Both the position numbers and the translations under genes were made by a program. From assembly GCA_039096225.1 (NCBI GenBank), contig JBBPEB010000009.1, positions 771,001 through 835,000 on the forward strand: 64,000 bases of DNA, read 5' to 3'. The stretch is from Blastocystis sp. Blastoise. Taxonomy: Eukaryota > Sar > Bigyra > Opalinata > Blastocystidae. The notes under the pieces were generated by a model that saw only the letters and a program-made list of their open reading frames with translations, made no database searches and had not been told where the DNA came from. Of this stretch, positions 21,304-45,112 are shown in pieces. Every line of letters begins with the position of its first letter. The first letter of the stretch is position 1.

Positions 21304-23343
21304 TTATAAATCAAATGATTTCCAGACTCTATTCACACGAGGATTTCCTTCAAGAATAGAGACAGTCTTCTTGTTATAATCAAATAACATAGTGTTTAAT
21401 GTTCTATTACTGTAAAGAGGCCAATTTTCAATAGATGTGAAAATAATGAAGGAACTACAAATATAAATAAAATTATGTTGTGAATTATAAATTTATATAA
21501 TATAAAGGATATTCATCTCCAAGAATCTGTAATGCTTCCGATATAGTTGTAGGGGGATTATATTGTTTATATACTTGTTCTCTGTATATACTGCTATTAC
21601 TAGGAGTATCATCAACCATTATTATATCATACCTATATAATAGTATATACATTTATATTATTATAGAAATATATATATATATAGAAGAATAAGGTGTAAA
21701 ATAGACAAAATAATTTATATGGTAATAATATAATGTATATATATATATATATATAGAAGAATAAGGTGTAAAATAGACAAAATAATTATGGTATTAATAA
21801 AATGTATATATATATATACATATTAGCATGAAAATGAGGTCTGGAAGGAAGAGCTTCAACATATCCAATCTATAAATTTATATATATATATATATATATA
21901 TAATGTAGATAGAATACAAGCAAAAATAAATTATAAATATATTCATAAAATAATAGAGAGATAGAAATAATTCTAATAATCAATAATAAAAATATACAAT
22001 ATATAGCATATAGATTTATTGATAAGAATACTTATATATATATACTCTAAAGAAAGGAGCGATTTCTATATCAACAACAGAAGTAGTAGGATTGTGTTTT
22101 GATGAGGGATTTGATGTTAATTGATAATTGTGTCCCACAAAATGAGGGGTTTTTGTAATACGTTGAACGGCATCCTCATAACTTGAACTATCTAATAACT
22201 ATATATAGATATATAGAATATTTATAGTTTATATAGAAAAAGAATAGAATATATATACATAACGAGCAATGAAATTTCGACTAATTCCTTTTCTATCTAT
22301 ATATGAAATATATATATATATGCAAAGAACAGAATATTTGAAATATATATATATGAAATAATAAAATAATATAAAAGAAGATTAAAAAACTTAGGATTAA
22401 TTACACATATAATAAATATAAGCATACAACTATCATAGTTATATAATAGTATAATAATATATATTTATACCATAAGATGAAGTATGAAGATAATTCATAC
22501 TAAACACAATATCTTCATTCCAACCAAAAGCTATAGGAAACATATATATATTATTAATTATAATAATAATAATAATATATAATTTATATATATATATATA
22601 TACCAGCTGTGGGTAATTGTGCAGGATAACAATAAGAAGTAAAGTTAGAAGAAAGAGTTTTATCTATATATAAATAATATAAATATATCTATATATAAAT
22701 AAAATATATATATATATTATAAATATATATATACTTTTATAAATAAGAACATGAGCTAATATAGTATGATTAATATTTAATGTACTACCATCTTCATTAT
22801 GAGCAATTATATCTATATATATATAATATTATGAATTTAAAAAAAAAATAAATACATAATAATAATGAACAAAATAAAATATATAATGAACAATAAAAAT
22901 ATATATAAAAAAATAAAATATATAGTATAAAGAGATCGAATAAATATACGTGTATCTTTATCATGAATAATAATATCTGAGCAATGATCTTCTTTGGGAT
23001 ATTTTAAATGACTTGGCATAAAATATGAAAATTCTTCATTAAGAGAATTCATAAATAATAAGAAAAAAGGACAACCAACACTTTCACTCATACCACGTAA
23101 TTCTTCCATATAATCTGGAAAAGTTGCATTGTGATAAGCATAGAGCTCATCATAAATTTTTCTACCTTCCTGACTAACATAGAAAGGAACATAACTCTCA
23201 CGGAATACAGGATTGGAATATATGAAATCAGCTGTGAGATCCTTTGTATACATAGCAAATTGAACTCCAGCACCATAATGAGATGTAGCATTAATAAAGA
23301 TTTCAACAGGAGTATTACGGAAATCTCCAGCACTAAATAGTCG
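21304..23343 (-). CDS. C45 / acyl-CoA:6-APA acyltransferase-like Ntn hydrolase
   Basis: Members of this family (penicillin acyltransferase AAT, Drosophila Tan) are self-cleaving amidohydrolases with a catalytic N-terminal Cys. The exons show FRNTPVEIF and an N-terminal helix GAGVQFAMYTKDL, the helix MEELRGMSESVGCPF, the putative nucleophile in HCSDIIIHDKDT, then AHNEDGS, GWNEDIVFSMNYLHTS, GISRNFIARYLLDSSSYEDA, and the C-terminal strand region ENWPLYSNRTLNTMLFDYNK followed by EGNPRVNRVW and a stop at 21304. In the family the Cys usually follows Gly; here it follows His. One intron (21437-21512) is AT-AC. The 5' end is not resolved: a hydrophobic signal-like segment (about 23347-23415) is in the same frame but separated by TAA at 23344-23346. 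Confidence is high in the family, low in the start. Confidence 0.82.
21437..21512 (-). other. U12-type AT-AC intron in the C45-like hydrolase gene
   Basis: The donor is ATATCCTTT, a perfect match to the AT-AC U12 consensus. Near the other end, TTCCTTCAT has its adenosine about 10 nt before the terminal CAC. Removal joins ILGDE to SIENWPLYSN in frame. No GT donor lies between the conserved codons. Confidence 0.9.
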
Positions 23344-23346
23344 TTA

Positions 23347-23553
23347 TACTATATGGTAAAGTGAATACAATGTCAATAGGAAAAATAACGAAAAGTAAAC
23401 GAAGAACAACATAGAAACAAAATCGATAAAAAATGAACTGTTTTGGAAAAAGAAATCAAAATAAGAGAAACTCGAGATAATATGAAAAAACACATTTATT
23501 TTATTGTATAAATGAAAAGAATAGTCTACCTGACATTTCTGGTTTTTAATCAT
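23347..23553 (-). other. Signal-peptide-like open segment in frame with the hydrolase
   Basis: The open frame ends in MLFFVYFSLFFLLTLYSLYHIV and then TAA (23344-23346), after which the same frame continues into the hydrolase (RLFSAGDFRN). It could be the original secretory leader now cut off by a nonsense change, or chance. Confidence 0.35.
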
Positions 23554-23881
23554 TTATACATTCGAATCAGACGTGAGAAAGTCAATTGTGAGAAAGAATT
23601 AAACAAACAAAAAAACTACACTCATTTCTCTTTATTCTCAAGATATATGCGTTTTATGTATATTATTTTAATTATATCAATTCATTGAAGCTATTTAGAA
23701 CTAATAGTGTCAATGATTTATCTTCGTTTCAAAAACGAGAAATTTTTGTCTCTACTACCTTTATTATTATTGCATTCAAGATATATATCTATTTCATTTA
23801 TTTTGAAAAACTAGTTAAACAAATTCCATTCATACTTATTTCTCAAAAACAAAAAAAGAATAATTAAAGAAAAGAAAAAGT

Positions 23882-23954
23882 TGGAGAAGAGGGGCATCGA
23901 TCCCCTTACCTCTCGCATGCTAAGCGAGCGCTCTACCATCTGAGCTACATCCCC
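23882..23954 (-). tRNA. tRNA-Ala (anticodon AGC)
   Basis: Minus strand from 23954: GGGGATG acceptor, TAGCTCAGATGGTAGAGC D arm, CTCGC-TTAGCAT-GCGAG anticodon arm with AGC, and T arm AGGGG-ATCGATG-CCCCT. The 3' acceptor strand CTTCTCC leaves one T-T mismatch and one G-U with the 5' strand; discriminator A. No intron. Confidence 0.93.
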
Positions 23955-24530
23955 GGTACTGTTTTGTATTCTTTATTTGACTACATTAGACTGATTCACT
24001 TTTTGAGCCAAAAAAAAAAGTTACGAAACGAAATATTTTACTAACATTTTTACACACGGATTACGTTTCAATTACTAAATTATATGCTAATTTCTAAAAT
24101 TCTTATTAAATTAATTTATACATTATCTATGTTATCCACTAATAAATTATGCTCAAAATTCTGATTTTTACGCTGTTTTAGTATCAATGACATCAATGAC
24201 AATTTTTTAAAAATCATATTAACATATAAAAACGGCTTTTTATTAAAGTGGAACTCACTACTTTTATAATATACTCAATAAAATACAAATCTTATCAACG
24301 CAATACTAATAAAATTGATTCTTTATATACGATTCCTCCCTGTAAAAGTTTTGTTCTTGTTATTTTTATCATCAAGTTATCGAACAAACTGGCTACATAT
24401 ACCCACTAAAGTCTTTCTAGCAAACGCCGCTGAATTTTTTTCCGGAAAACAGCGTTTCCTTTTTTTAGCTTTCTTTTTTATTATAACTGAATAAAGCCAA
24501 GATATTTGAATAATTCACAAATAATTACGT
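23955..24530. other. Intergenic region between tRNA-Ala and the 24531 gene
   Basis: AT-rich. A C/T-rich stretch with GCCGCTGAATTTTTTTCCGG-like sequence occurs near 24426-24460. No gene was recognised. Confidence 0.45.
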
Positions 24531-25469
24531 ATGGCAATCCAACTACTATCACTATCCGATATAAAAATTGCTTTCTTCGAGGAAAAACATGTTATTAGCG
24601 AAACATTGTCGATGAAAACAAATAAGAATGAAGATATCTATATATTAAATAAGCGCAAAAATGAGTACATCTGTAACGATCTTCTTCTTTTCTTCGATAA
24701 CTCGAAAGATATACTAGAGTTTTATATGTATATTTTAATTATTTGCTCTCGTCTATGCTTGCTAGATATGATAACTCGAAAGAAATAGGGTTTTTATCAT
24801 TCTCGTCCAAAGATTATATGGATTTTGGTATTATTTCTTGTTTTATTATTATTAACATATACTGTAGAGAACTATGATATAATTATTGTTCGTAATGGAA
24901 ACGTTCCAATGTTACCCAATGGTAATTATCCTCCTGTTGGTGATTGCGACTGCTATATATGTTCATTTCCAATTGATGATAATCAGAGAATACCATTATT
25001 TGGAAGTAATCATATAATTCGGAAATCGATCCGTTCGGTGAAAGATCTTGAAAGTGAACATGAAATTCCAAAAGATATTCTAAAAATATTTGATATAATT
25101 ATTTTAATTATTTTATAATATTTATTTTTTTATAATAATAGCTATATATATATAATAGTATCTATTCTTTGTTTTTCTAAATAAACTATATATATTCCTT
25201 ATAGATATTCCCCAAGTTCCTCAAATAATCGCGTCACCATTTTCTAGTCCTATTTTATCCCCGGCAAATAAACGAAAAGGCGGGACTTTATTTCGTATGT
25301 TTTTTTGTCAATTAATAATGTTTTCACTTCTAAAAATATATTCTTCTATTTTATAAACTATAATTATTTTCTATTATAAATAATTATTGTGAATATGTAT
25401 AAATAAATATATATATATATAGAAACATTAGATCAACTTATTCAGGAGAATCCAGATTTATTAATATAG
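24531..25469 (+). CDS. Hypothetical protein with SP-rich C-terminal region
   Basis: The reading begins at ATG 24531 (MAIQLLSLSDIKIAFF). GT-AG introns at about 24728-24765 and 24827-24866 join DILEFYIYDNSKEIGF and KDYMDFENYDIIIVRNG. A Cys motif CDCYICSF follows. An intron from about 25052 (donor GTGAAC, unusual here) to 25204 would join KDLEN to IPQVPQIIASPFSSPILSPANKRK. The last exon reads TLDQLIQENPDLLI with TAG at 25467-25469. The SP motifs followed by KRK could be CDK-type phosphorylation sites next to a nuclear signal; that is inference. No family was recognised, and the third intron is the weakest part of the model. Confidence 0.55.
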
Positions 25470-26493
25470 TTATTTACCTATATATATTTATTAAATAGTC
25501 TTTTTGCTCTCTTTTATTTATTTTAGTTCTTAGTTTTATATAGATTTTTGTGCACATAAATTTCTTTTTTTTCTTTTTTTTCCTATCTGCTGTTGTCTAT
25601 ATACACATAGTCTTCGTTTATTATTTCATATTATTTTTTTTTATCTTTTATTTTTAATATTACATCTATGTATACTTTGCAATAAATGAGGTTTGCATAG
25701 GTATATGTATGTATGATTATGTATATTTACGATTTCTATATATATAATTATTGTTGTGTTTGTATAGATTATTATTTTCTAAAATTTTCTATTGTAAAGC
25801 AGTTGTATTATGAATATAGGAAATAATTAAAAAATTAAATTCCATATATATGTACTGTTTTAAAAATAATATATATATATATATTTTTCACTATTAAATC
25901 AACAAAAATAAAATATATTAAATAAAAATGAGAATAATGAAATAAAATATGTTTTTGAAGTCTATAATAAGATTTTCCAATTATATGTATATAGACTAAT
26001 GTTTTTTTATATATACAACGAACTGAGTATGTATATATGAAATAGATAATTATTAGAATGTCAATCATTCTAGGTATAGATATGTGAATCTAATAAAATA
26101 TAATATGTCAATAATATATGTAAAACAAATATATCAATAAATGTAAAAATAAACAAAATATGTAATAGCATCATTTAGAACAGAAAAAATAACTATAAAT
26201 GTATATATATAAATAAAAGAGGAACAATATTTTTTTAAGAAAAAAATAATAATAATGAATAATAGGAAAAATAAAGAATAAAATGGATCAATATATGTAA
26301 AAATGTATATATACATAAATAGAGAGAGAAAAAGAGAGCATAAAAATAACATAGGAATATCATTATATTAAGTAAAAGGAAAAAAATTGCAAATTATAAT
26401 GAAATATGAAATCTATATATATATATGAAAAACAAAAGCATAAACGCAGATAAACCAATGAAAATAAATAATTAAATAAAATATTTAGAATAT
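25470..26493. other. Intergenic region between convergent genes with strand-composition switch
   Basis: Plus strand T-rich to about 25840, then A-rich to 26493. No gene was recognised; minus-strand hydrophobic open frames (25835-26352) reflect the skew. Confidence 0.6.
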
Positions 26494-29782
<3,289 letters not shown>

Positions 29783-29904
29783 AATGGTACAAATCAATAA
29801 AAATAACAATTGTTTAGTAAAAAAGTCAAATTCTTTCTGTATTCTGTTCTTTGTGAAATAACCGTGAAAAATGATATTTTATTAAAGATGAAGAAATTTA
29901 ATTA

Positions 29905-30048
29905 AAGTACCTGTACCAGAGTGACCTCCTGTACCAAAGTGACCCGTTTTTGTTTTGTTTCCATATTTACGGGAAAAAATATTTTTTCACTGTATTTAAT
30001 AAAGATAAACATGTAAATAACATTTTTTCAATAAAAAGAGTCTTTTTT
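29905..30048. repeat. Left terminal inverted repeat of the pogo-like element
   Basis: Identical by reading to the reverse complement of 31805-31948; direct sub-repeats at 29911-29926 and 29929-29944. Confidence 0.92.
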
Positions 30049-30170
30049 TGTTAAAAACAAAACAAAAAATTTTTTTTGACATAAATTAATAACAATTATA
30101 AAAAAATAAGTATATATATGATATATTATATAAAAAATAATAAAAAATATATATATAGAAAGGAATATCT

Positions 30171-31598
30171 TTATTCATTAACTATTATTTCATCTTCTGA
30201 AACAGTATTATCAAGTTTATCACTAAATTCATCCTCCATCATTTCTCTATTGATATTAGTTAAGATTTTATTTGACACTTTAGATGATTTTCTAGTTACT
30301 TTACTACGGGGACGATCATCAAAATCCTTGATAAACTCATTCTCATCATCAATAAGAAGTCTCGAAGCTTGCCATGCACTTAAAATGTTTCTTCTTGTAA
30401 AAGCTTCACTAAAAGCATCTTCAGATGCTGCTAATAACGAATATCGATTAGTTGTTTTATAATATCTTCTAAATTTTGATTTATATACATTGTATATAAC
30501 TAAATCAAGCGGTTGAAAGACACTAGTAGTATTTTTTGGAAGTACAATTACATCAATACGGTTATTCTCACATAAACTAAGAAAATCAGTATCATTACGT
30601 GTTGTATGAGCATCAAGAATAAGTAGACAATAATCATTAGTACTATCAAGATTCATATCTTTTCTCTTTTTATTAACATATGGAAGAAAAACATCTTGAA
30701 TCCATGAGTATAACACATGTGCATTTATCCATCCAGACTTAGCAGACCATACTTTTATATAGGACAGATTTTGCTTATCTATTTCTTTAATATTATAAGT
30801 ATCTCGATCAACAACATAAGAGGAAGGAACTGCAGTACCATCAGCACAAATACAATCAATTAGTGTTGTATGAGTAACACTAGTACCTTGTTTTGTTATT
30901 GGTAAGTGATCATTATCAACTGCAACAGTAACTCTTGATCTTTTATCACCAGGAGTAACCCATGACTCATCCATGTTGAATATAAGAGAAGTTTTGATTT
31001 TTCTTTTGTTTATTACATAATGAATGTTCCTATACAGTATCTTCGCATCTTTCTTTGTTGGTCTAGCTTTTTCTTCATAATTTGTTAGCGGTCTTTTCAA
31101 TAGAATATTATTCTTCTTAAGCAGCTTCCTTACATACCCTTCTGATACAGTAATCATACATCCAATACCGTTTCGACACCTTTCAATTGATCTCTTACGT
31201 ATTTCTTCAGCTATTTCATTCTTCGAAGGACAGTTATTCACATTAATTTGTGACTTAATCCATTCTATTATTTCTACTTCTTCATTTTCATTAAGAACAT
31301 GTTGATTACCACGATTATTAAGTGATACATCTTCATTCAGTTTCTTTTCAGAACGTTTTATTGTAGACGGAGACACTTTAGTGATAGCACTAATACTAGA
31401 TAAGGATAATTTCTTCATACCATTCTTTCCATTAAACACTTTTCTTATAGCACAGGACTTCTTTCTAGGACTTCTTTCTTTCTCAACTTCAGGATGATTC
31501 AGAACTTGATTTAGGGTTAAATTAGAATCAAGAATATCAAGATCAGGAAGGGGAATACTAGTAGTATTATCATTTTCGGATATATTTTCTATATTCAT
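30171..31598 (-). CDS. pogo/Tigger-family DDE transposase
   Basis: A 475-residue intronless ORF from ATG 31598. The N-terminal basic region and helix-turn-helix SSISAITKVSPSTIKRSEKK (about residues 66-85) should bind the terminal repeats. The DDE_1-type catalytic core shows FNMDESWVTPGDKR, then LLILDAHTTRND, and VLPKNTTSVFQPLDLVIY, giving Asp residues with 35 residues between the second and third (DD35D). The catalytic residues are present and no frame damage is seen, so it may be active. The C-terminus is acidic (DEIIVNE). Lack of introns contrasts with its host neighbours. Confidence 0.92.
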   Translation of the reverse strand: MNIENISENDNTTSIPLPDLDILDSNLTLNQVLNHPEVEKERSPRKKSCAIRKVFNGKNGMKKLSLSSISAITKVSPSTIKRSEKKLNEDVSLNNRGNQHVLNENEEVEIIEWIKSQINVNNCPSKNEIAEEIRKRSIERCRNGIGCMITVSEGYVRKLLKKNNILLKRPLTNYEEKARPTKKDAKILYRNIHYVINKRKIKTSLIFNMDESWVTPGDKRSRVTVAVDNDHLPITKQGTSVTHTTLIDCICADGTAVPSSYVVDRDTYNIKEIDKQNLSYIKVWSAKSGWINAHVLYSWIQDVFLPYVNKKRKDMNLDSTNDYCLLILDAHTTRNDTDFLSLCENNRIDVIVLPKNTTSVFQPLDLVIYNVYKSKFRRYYKTTNRYSLLAASEDAFSEAFTRRNILSAWQASRLLIDDENEFIKDFDDRPRSKVTRKSSKVSNKILTNINREMMEDEFSDKLDNTVSEDEIIVNE

Positions 31599-31804
31599 CG
31601 TATAATTAATTTATTTAAAAAAAAAACAATAATAAAATAATTATGAATAAAATATGAAAACAATTAGATAAAGCCAGTTAGTATTCGTTTTAACTGAATA
31701 CAAAAAGAATATTCTAGAAAGTTCTAGAATATATTTTCCGTTTTTTCCTTGTGAAAATTTTAAAAATTATACTATTTCTGTTCTTAAAAACCTTTTTTAA
31801 ACAG

Positions 31805-31948
31805 AAAAAAGACTCTTTTTATTGAAAAAATGTTATTTACATGTTTATCTTTATTAAATACAGTGAAAAAATATTTTTTCCCGTAAATATGGAAACAAAA
31901 CAAAAACGGGTCACTTTGGTACAGGAGGTCACTCTGGTACAGGTACTT
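31805..31948. repeat. Right terminal inverted repeat of the pogo-like element
   Basis: Reverse complement of 29905-30048. Confidence 0.92.
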
Positions 31949-31950
31949 TA

Positions 31951-32566
31951 TTTTAACAATTAAATCAGCCTTATTGCCTATTTGATGATTTTATAAATTA
32001 TAAACGAATAAAGATCAAACAAAACAAACGAAAAAAACAAAAATTATTAAAGGAATAAAATAAATTATGTACATCTACAAAAAAAAACATACATTTTTGA
32101 ATAGCAAAAGTGACGTATAATATATAATTTGTCCTAATATAATGAAGAAATATGATGAATAGTAAAATAGTTTTCAGAAGAGAGTGAAAGAATGAAAAAA
32201 GAATAATAATAAAGAAGAGATGCTAGAAAGAGGACAAATGAACTACCAAAAGAATATGAAACAAAATAAGATAATAAAAAGTGAAAATTAAATGAAAATA
32301 AAATGAAAATAAAATGAAAATAAAACAATAAAAAACAAAGAGACGATGAAACAGAGAAGAAAATAAAAAAGGAGAAAAAAATAGCATATACAAGAGTTCT
32401 TGAAATGATTTCTGTAAAGAAATACATATTAGAACAATAGTTAATAAGATATATATACAAGATTATATAGTTATACTAAATTAAAAATAAAAAATATAGA
32501 ATCGATAATAAAATAAATATATATATATAAGGAAAATAAAATGTAAAAGAATATACAAATATAGAT
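31951..32566. other. Intergenic, A+G-rich plus strand, 3' flank of the LRR gene
   Basis: No gene was recognised. It includes a small tandem AAATGAAAATA-type repeat near 32287-32325. Confidence 0.6.
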
Positions 32567-36135
<3,569 letters not shown>

Positions 36136-37115
36136 TTCTTGTAATTATTTTAAATCTAATATACGTATAATACGATGTTACAACGAAGAATACCTTAAAA
36201 AATAAAATGAATATATGACTAAAGGATATTTTTAAAAATAAAAAACTAATATTTTTTTGAATACATACGATTTCTGACAATCATTTTTTTAGCCACAACT
36301 CTTTCAAGAAGGAAACAAAATATTGCATTAACAACGAGAGAAAAGGGATAACAAATGCGTAATACGAAGAAATGAAAATATTATTTTTTACCTATAATTT
36401 GGAAATAAACAAGGGGATTTTCTACAGAATTGAATTGTGTCAATGACGAATATCTTTTTGTGATCCATTTCATCCAATAATATCGTGAAAAGACCGTTTT
36501 GTCATCAATAGCCATTATTTAACGGAACAAATTTGATCCCAAGAAATGAATTTTTGTCTAGAGTCCTCCATCTGATTGGATCGCAGTTCTCTATAACCAA
36601 AAAGTTTCCCCTTTTTACTAAGTTGCTTAATTCACTAGTTTCCCCAGTTATTTTTATTTGGTTTTTCCCTTAAAATTTTTCTCAGTTTTATCGTTTAGAA
36701 TTCTCTTTAAAAATTACTTTTTTAATGGTTATTATTTCTTGTGCTGTTCTAAAAGAAGTCAGTCTTCTTTTATTACAAAAAATAGAGTCCTTTATTATAG
36801 TTGTTTGTCGGATTCATAAAAAAGGGATTTTAAAGATCAGCTATGAAGATTTCAAATAAATCATAAGTACTAAAGACAGTGAGACAATCATGAAGGTATC
36901 TTTCTGAAGAAGTATAACAAAGAACTCGAATAAGTTTAAATAATGTAAATAAGGACAAATTAAAACATAGAGAAATAAATAGTTGAATAAATGAGGAATT
37001 AATGTAAAAAGAAATGAAAATATTAGTTAAAAAAAAATGAGTGGTGAATATTATGAAATGAGACTTATAATTAATAATATATACATATATAAAGAAAATA
37101 TTAATGAAAAAATTA
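36136..37115. other. Intergenic region between two minus-strand genes
   Basis: Upstream of the LRR gene and downstream of the DAG kinase. A-rich from about 36830 to 37115, the 3' flank of the kinase. No exon was recognised. Confidence 0.5.
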
Positions 37116-42230
<5,115 letters not shown>

Positions 42231-42726
42231 AATGGATCTAACAAGAGACAAAACATTCCTAAAAGATCCAGATCTAAAAGAACAAAAACGCTTCTGTTGA
42301 TTCAGATCGAATCATCAATGCTTTTTATTTCTGAAAACACATAGTCTTCATCTTGAATTATTATGATAAATGAAAAGTCAAGGGTAATTTATTTATTTTG
42401 AAAGGGTAGAGTGACTGAGTGCATCATAGAAAATTGGTTATATTTTTAAAATGAAAATGAGAAAGAGATTGGAATTCTTATTATTTAGTTTTGAGTTTCC
42501 TTACATGCTATAAATCTAAAATTCATTTTTTTTTTCTATCTTAGTTGCGAAAATAATTTTAAATGCTTTGTAATTAATGAAAATTCTTTTTCTTTAAATA
42601 AGAATTAATGCAATAAATGACATCACACTTCCTCCAATCTTTCAATAAATATATTTTTTTAATTTTTATTAATTCAAAAACATTCAATACTTGAGAAGAA
42701 ATGAAAATAAAAATTATTTTTTTACA
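42231..42726. other. Intergenic region between divergent genes
   Basis: Shared 5' flank of the DAG kinase (-) and the type II membrane protein (+). No motif was recognised with confidence. Confidence 0.5.
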
Positions 42727-45112
42727 ATGAGGAACGTCACTATTTATGTTGCTTTTGTGTTTATCATTGTATTTTTGGTGATTGGGGAAGTATTCACAAT
42801 CAGAATATCGAAAAAAGATGATTCATGTCAAACCAATAATCACATTGTCTACGTTGTTGAGAATCCAAGAATCAAGGAGATCAGTAAAGTGAATGATTTC
42901 ATCAAAAAGTCGCGTAATACTCCAAAACGTTCCTTCAATTTCCTTACAGACACTATACAAACACCAGAGGATATCATTGATCATTCTTCAGATGGTGAGA
43001 GACTTAGATTCTCTACAGACGAGATTTCTTTCAGTCATCAGAATTGGTATATATCTAGGATCATTGATATTCAACTGTTTTTTTATATTTATTAAATATG
43101 AATTTATATAATTGATTATAGGGAAGAGGATTCCAATCGTTATTTTGCTTCCTTACAACAAAAAAAGTATTCTTTTTATAATAGTAATTCTGATATTATT
43201 ATAGGTCTAAAGAAGAACAATCAATCAATATAAATAAGTAATTCAATATTGTTTATATTGTTTATATGATATATTATGTATACATAATTTATAGAAATCA
43301 TTTTTCTTCTTATTCTTATATTCAGTCACATTCAAATCCATCTTATTTTAAATTCAGTAATATTTGTATTAACATTAAGAATCTAGCAATTAATTATTAT
43401 CCTAATGGAAATGAAGATATTTCATCACTTGTTGAACACTGTATGTAATATATTATAATACATAAGTATGATTAGTAAGATATTATAAAAATAAGTTTTA
43501 ATCAATGGAATTATTTATTATTGGAATATTTATTAGATATATATAGTATAATAAATAAATTCTAATACATGAAAATATATATAATAATAATATATAGTAT
43601 CTGGTATTGGTTTGGCAGAATCATCTCTACATATTATCTCTTCACAATATCCTGTCAATAATGATAATTATGCATACACAAATACGCAATATAATTGGCT
43701 CTTGATGACACATCCTGAAGACACAATGGAACAGTATTTCAGTACACTATCAAGTCTGAATTTTATTATTTCTCGACAAGATTTCTATTCTCCAGTATAC
43801 ATATATATGTAATTGATTTCCACATAACTTATTCATAGATATTCTAATCTATTTACATCATTTCAATTCTTATATATGTATATATAGTTACAAACATTAT
43901 TTATCCCTTATGGATGTGATCAAAAAGGTATTGTTTCTAGTCTACTTAATATTCATCATGTCCTCTATAATCAATTGAATTCTACAACATTCTATTGCGA
44001 TAAAGATATTGATAAATTCTTTAAATTAAATATCTTATGCTTTTCACAATTAGTATGTTATTTTATAAATGAAAGTTAAAGTAGTTATACTATTGTTTAT
44101 ATTATTTATATTATTTATATTATTTATATTATATATATTATTTATATTATTTATATTATTTATATTATTTATATTATTTATATTATTTATATTATTTATA
44201 TTTTTTTATTATTTCATCTATAATTCTATATATATAATTTCATCTATAATTCTATATATATAATTTCATCTATATCTCTAGAACATTCCAGCTATATCTC
44301 CTCGTCTATATGGTTCCTTTTCTTCTTCTATTTCCTTTTCAAACCTTATTCGATCTTCTCTATATAAATTAAATCATGCGAATCCTTATAAATCTTATTC
44401 TACGTTTATAAAATCATTAGAACTACAAAATTCACTTCCACAATTATCTTTATTATTTATGAATCCACAAGAAAAACAAGGTTTTTATCGAAAATATTAT
44501 TTAAATTATAGAGAACTCTATTCTATGCTTCTCTATGATAAAGTATATATATATATAATAATAATATTTATAATATTACTTTTATTTATAGTCTATAATA
44601 GTATTGATTATTTTTTTAGTAATTATATTAATAATTATATTCTATAGGTTCATTATAAAACTTCTATAGTAAAATTCAATGGAAAAGGTGAATTTGCAAA
44701 TTTAAATCAATTTATATATACTGATCTCTTAGTTACTTATTTACGTGCAGACTTTCTTTTATATTCAATATATTTACAACCATATTCAACTATTATAGCA
44801 GTACATCTTCCTTATCAAAAGAATACGTTCATTTCTAATTATTGTATGTCTATTGGATTAACCTATATACCTATATTCTCAACAACAAAAGAATCTATTT
44901 TACAATCTACAAAATATGATGAATCTGATATTAATAAATGTAAAACTCTTCTTTATGATGAACATGGCATTCCTAAAAATAATGATTGTAAAGATGTTAT
45001 GGAACATATTGGAAATCATGATTTCCATATGAATATTATTTCCGTATTATGGACAATTGATCAAGCAAGATACTCTGTTTATATAAATAAATATCATATT
45101 CAACAACTATAA
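42727..45112 (+). CDS. Type II membrane protein, lumenal domain of unknown family
   Basis: ATG 42727 (MRNVTIYVAFVFIIVFLVIGEVF) gives a single N-terminal membrane anchor after a very short basic head. Exons joined by GT-AG introns then read KKDDSCQTNNHIVYV, SFSHQNWEEDSNRYF, SHSNPSYFKFSNICINIKN, SGIGLAESSLHIISS, LQTLFIPYGCDQKGIV, NIPAISPRLYGSF and KFNGKGEFANLNQFIYTDLL, ending at a TAA at 45110-45112 after KYHIQQL. The layout (short cytosolic tail, one anchor, large lumenal domain) is that of Golgi glycosyltransferases, and the 'ICINIKNLAINYYP' region recalls GT61-type proteins, but no catalytic motif can be pointed to. No close family assigned. Confidence 0.6.
44090..44205. repeat. 9-bp tandem repeat (TATTATTTA), about 12 copies
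   Basis: Intronic array in the type II membrane protein gene. Confidence 0.85.

Larger units (their letters stand above)
29905..31948 (-). mobile_element. pogo/Tigger-like DNA transposon, 2,044 bp, apparently intact
   Basis: Ends 29905-30048 and 31805-31948 are identical inverted repeats of 144 bp, flanked by TA on both sides (29903-29904, 31949-31950), which fits Tc1/mariner-pogo insertion. An alternative placing of the ends at the inner TA (29908-29909, 31944-31945) cannot be excluded. Each end carries two direct 16-bp copies of CTGTACCA(G/A)AGTGACC. The single ORF lies inside on the minus strand. Confidence 0.92.

Noticed and set aside
36215-36235. ATATCCTTT on the minus strand upstream of the LRR gene
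   Set aside because: It lies outside any supported exon; no branch site or AC acceptor in a useful place.
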